Source: Halopseudomonas maritima
Lineage (GTDB): Bacteria > Pseudomonadota > Gammaproteobacteria > Pseudomonadales > Pseudomonadaceae
DNA length: 64,000 nt
NCBI RefSeq assembly: GCF_021545785.1
Contig: NZ_CP079801.1
Span: 2,600,001 to 2,664,000, forward strand
Reading direction: 5' to 3'
The position numbers and the translations under genes were made by a program. A model generated the notes under the pieces. The model did not search any database and was not told where the DNA came from. It saw nothing but the letters and a program-made list of their open reading frames with translations. This document shows, one piece after another, positions 62,691 to 64,000 of this stretch; the stretch's first letter is position 1; every line of letters begins with the position of its first letter.

Positions 62691-63480
62691 GTCCGGACTC
62701 CTTGCGCGGATGCGCCGCCACCGATTGTGCGGCGGGTGCATGGTCAAACAACGGTATACCTTTGAGCAGCAGGCGCAGGGCCTGCCAGTAGATGCCACTG
62801 ACGGTGCGTAGCACCATGAAGGGAAAGCGCAGCGTCTCGCGCCGCAGCAGCGCAGGGCTGAGCGGCTGGCGTTGCAACCCCATGCTGGCGTCGAACAGGC
62901 GCTGGCCGTCCTGATGGTGTTCTATGCGCACCTGCAGGCGCCTGGCCGGCACGCTGAAGTGCATGTGGTACTCGGCTTCGCGGGGTAAAAAGGGGGAGAC
63001 GTGAAAGCGCTTGGTCAGGTTGAAATGCTGACGCTGCTGCTCGGGGTCTGCTTCCAGCAAATAGCTGAAGCGCTCTCCCCAGGGGGTATTGGTGACTTCG
63101 CAGATGATGGCGCGCAGCTGACCGTTGAGGTCATGGCAGTAAAAGAATGAGACCGGGTTGAACAGCATGCCAAAGCTGCGAATCTGCGTGAGCAGCCGCA
63201 CTGGGCCGTCTAATGTCAGCCCCAACTGCTCACGCACCAGGCGCTGGGCGCAGGCCTTCAGGTCCTCCTGCGGCCGGCGTTCAGCCCGCAGGTAGTCGCG
63301 CTCGGCAAAGCGCATGGGTGACCACCAGCGGCCGCTCCAGAGCGCACTCAGACCGAATACCTTGGACTGCTCGTCGAGATCGAGCAGCAGCAGGGTGATC
63401 CGGTAGCGGAACTGATGCCCGCGCGGCAGGTGCCGGCGATGCTGCAGTTGGCCGCTGTAGAGCGCGCTGGCGAGGCTCAT
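62671..63480 (-). CDS. DUF1365 protein
   Basis: 269 aa. The family beginning SALYSGQLQHRRHLPRGHQFRYRITLLLLDLDE and the core LNGQLRAIICEVTNTPWGERFSYLL are present, as is FHVSPFLPREAEYHMHFSVP. DUF1365 proteins nearly always accompany an FAD-dependent oxidoreductase and a CFA-like enzyme in fatty-acid modification operons; the reaction is unknown. Its start overlaps the stop of the upstream gene by one base (TGATG). Confidence 0.9.
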   Translation of the reverse strand: MSLASALYSGQLQHRRHLPRGHQFRYRITLLLLDLDEQSKVFGLSALWSGRWWSPMRFAERDYLRAERRPQEDLKACAQRLVREQLGLTLDGPVRLLTQIRSFGMLFNPVSFFYCHDLNGQLRAIICEVTNTPWGERFSYLLEADPEQQRQHFNLTKRFHVSPFLPREAEYHMHFSVPARRLQVRIEHHQDGQRLFDASMGLQRQPLSPALLRRETLRFPFMVLRTVSGIYWQALRLLLKGIPLFDHAPAAQSVAAHPRKESGHETEQT

Positions 63481-64000
63481 CAGAGGCTCTCTCCAAAGTG
63501 CGCTGCAACGCGCAGGGCGCTGATGACGCCGTCCTCATGAAAGCCATTGGCCCACCAGGCGCCACAGAAGAAGGTGTGCTGTTCACCCAGCAATGACTGC
63601 CATTGTTGCTGGGCGGCACTGGCTGCCTGGCTGAACTGCGGATGGGCATAGTTGAAGCGCGCAAGAATGCGTGCCGGATCAATTTGTTCGGTCTGGTTGA
63701 GGCTGACGCAGAAGGTTTCCGGCGCTTCAATGCCCTGCAGGATATTCATGTTGTAGGTCAAGGCGGCCGGCTGTTCGGTGGAGGCACCGAGGCGGTAGTT
63801 CCAGCTCGCCCAGGCCCGTTTGTGGCGTGGCAGCAGGCGGGTGTCGGTGTGCAGCACCACGTCGTTGTCGGCATAGCGAATGGCACCCAGAATCGCCTGC
63901 TCAGCTTCGCTGGGCTGCTCCAGCAAATGCAGGGCCTGGTCGCTGTGGCACGCGAGTATCACGCGGTCAAAGCGCTCCTCGCCCTGACGGCTGAGAATGC
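63480..64000 (-). CDS. FAD-dependent amine-oxidase-like oxidoreductase, C-terminal part
   Basis: Partial: the 5' end lies beyond the window. The visible part (RFDRVILACHSDQALHLL, then HTDTRLLPRHKRAWASWNYR and CVSLNQTEQIDPARILARFNYAHPQ) and the C-terminal FAD contact FFCGAWWANGFHEDGVISALRVA match the flavin amine oxidase/NAD(P)-binding group that partners DUF1365. First or early gene of the chain-modification operon. Confidence 0.85.
   Translation of the reverse strand, partial: ILSRQGEERFDRVILACHSDQALHLLEQPSEAEQAILGAIRYADNDVVLHTDTRLLPRHKRAWASWNYRLGASTEQPAALTYNMNILQGIEAPETFCVSLNQTEQIDPARILARFNYAHPQFSQAASAAQQQWQSLLGEQHTFFCGAWWANGFHEDGVISALRVAAHFGESL

Overview
The window looks like the chromosome of a gammaproteobacterium of the Pseudomonas group (Pseudomonadaceae, possibly a Halopseudomonas-like lineage; genus-level placement is inference). 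It opens with the 3' part of a 23S rRNA gene and a 5S rRNA gene with Pseudomonas-like sequence. The run ychF-pth-rplY-prs-tRNA-Gln-ispE-lolB-TPR lipoprotein-hemA-prfA-prmC-moeB-murI-pagL is the order known from Pseudomonas chromosomes. A holD-rimI pair and an elongator tRNA-Met lie nearby, so the accessory blocks appear to have opened up one conserved neighbourhood.

Layout. 1-8.6 kb, core: 23S/5S, a small methyltransferase, an acyl-CoA synthetase, then an overlapping co-directional set leuA-holD-rimI-EamA transporter-homoisocitrate-dehydrogenase-like gene. 8.6-16.6 kb: an island of about 7.9 kb at the 3' end of tRNA-Met, bounded by 86-bp perfect direct repeats. It carries a RelE-type toxin-antitoxin pair, a Hachiman/AbpAB-type anti-phage pair whose helicase gene is split by a 1205-bp IS481-family element (7-bp target duplication, reading frame restored on paper when it is removed), a divergent repressor/excisionase-like pair with palindromic operators, a decayed integrase and a Fic toxin with its antitoxin. 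16.6-20.7 kb: tRNA-Met, a 995-aa DUF748/AsmA-like protein and an epoxide-hydrolase-like enzyme.

21-25 kb: a small satellite-like module (two unrecognised divergent genes around a perfect 22-bp palindrome, AlpA regulator, YfjJ/inovirus-Gp2-like protein). 25-33.7 kb: a catabolic/transport cluster (MFS transporter, saccharopine-dehydrogenase-like reductase, DUF1329 and DUF1302 envelope proteins) divergent from a MalT-like LuxR regulator, bracketed by near-identical 37-bp direct repeats. 34-48.4 kb: a defence and mobility region with a DUF4259 protein, a SIR2-STAND-like candidate defence protein, small envelope proteins, an XRE regulator, a RadC/RDF-like/YqaJ/DUF932 DNA-processing operon, an HNH nuclease plus m5C methyltransferase, a decayed integrase tail and an intact P4-type integrase beside ychF.

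48.4-64 kb, core: translation factors, peptidoglycan, haem and isoprenoid precursor enzymes, lipoprotein sorting, lipid A deacylation, and at the end an operon for fatty-acid chain modification (FAD oxidoreductase, DUF1365, cyclopropane-fatty-acid-synthase-like, DUF2878).

The most interesting content is the stack of defence systems on two islands: one system recorded in the act of being silenced by an insertion sequence, and a solitary SIR2-STAND-like protein. All functional statements come from reading motifs and context; no database search was run.
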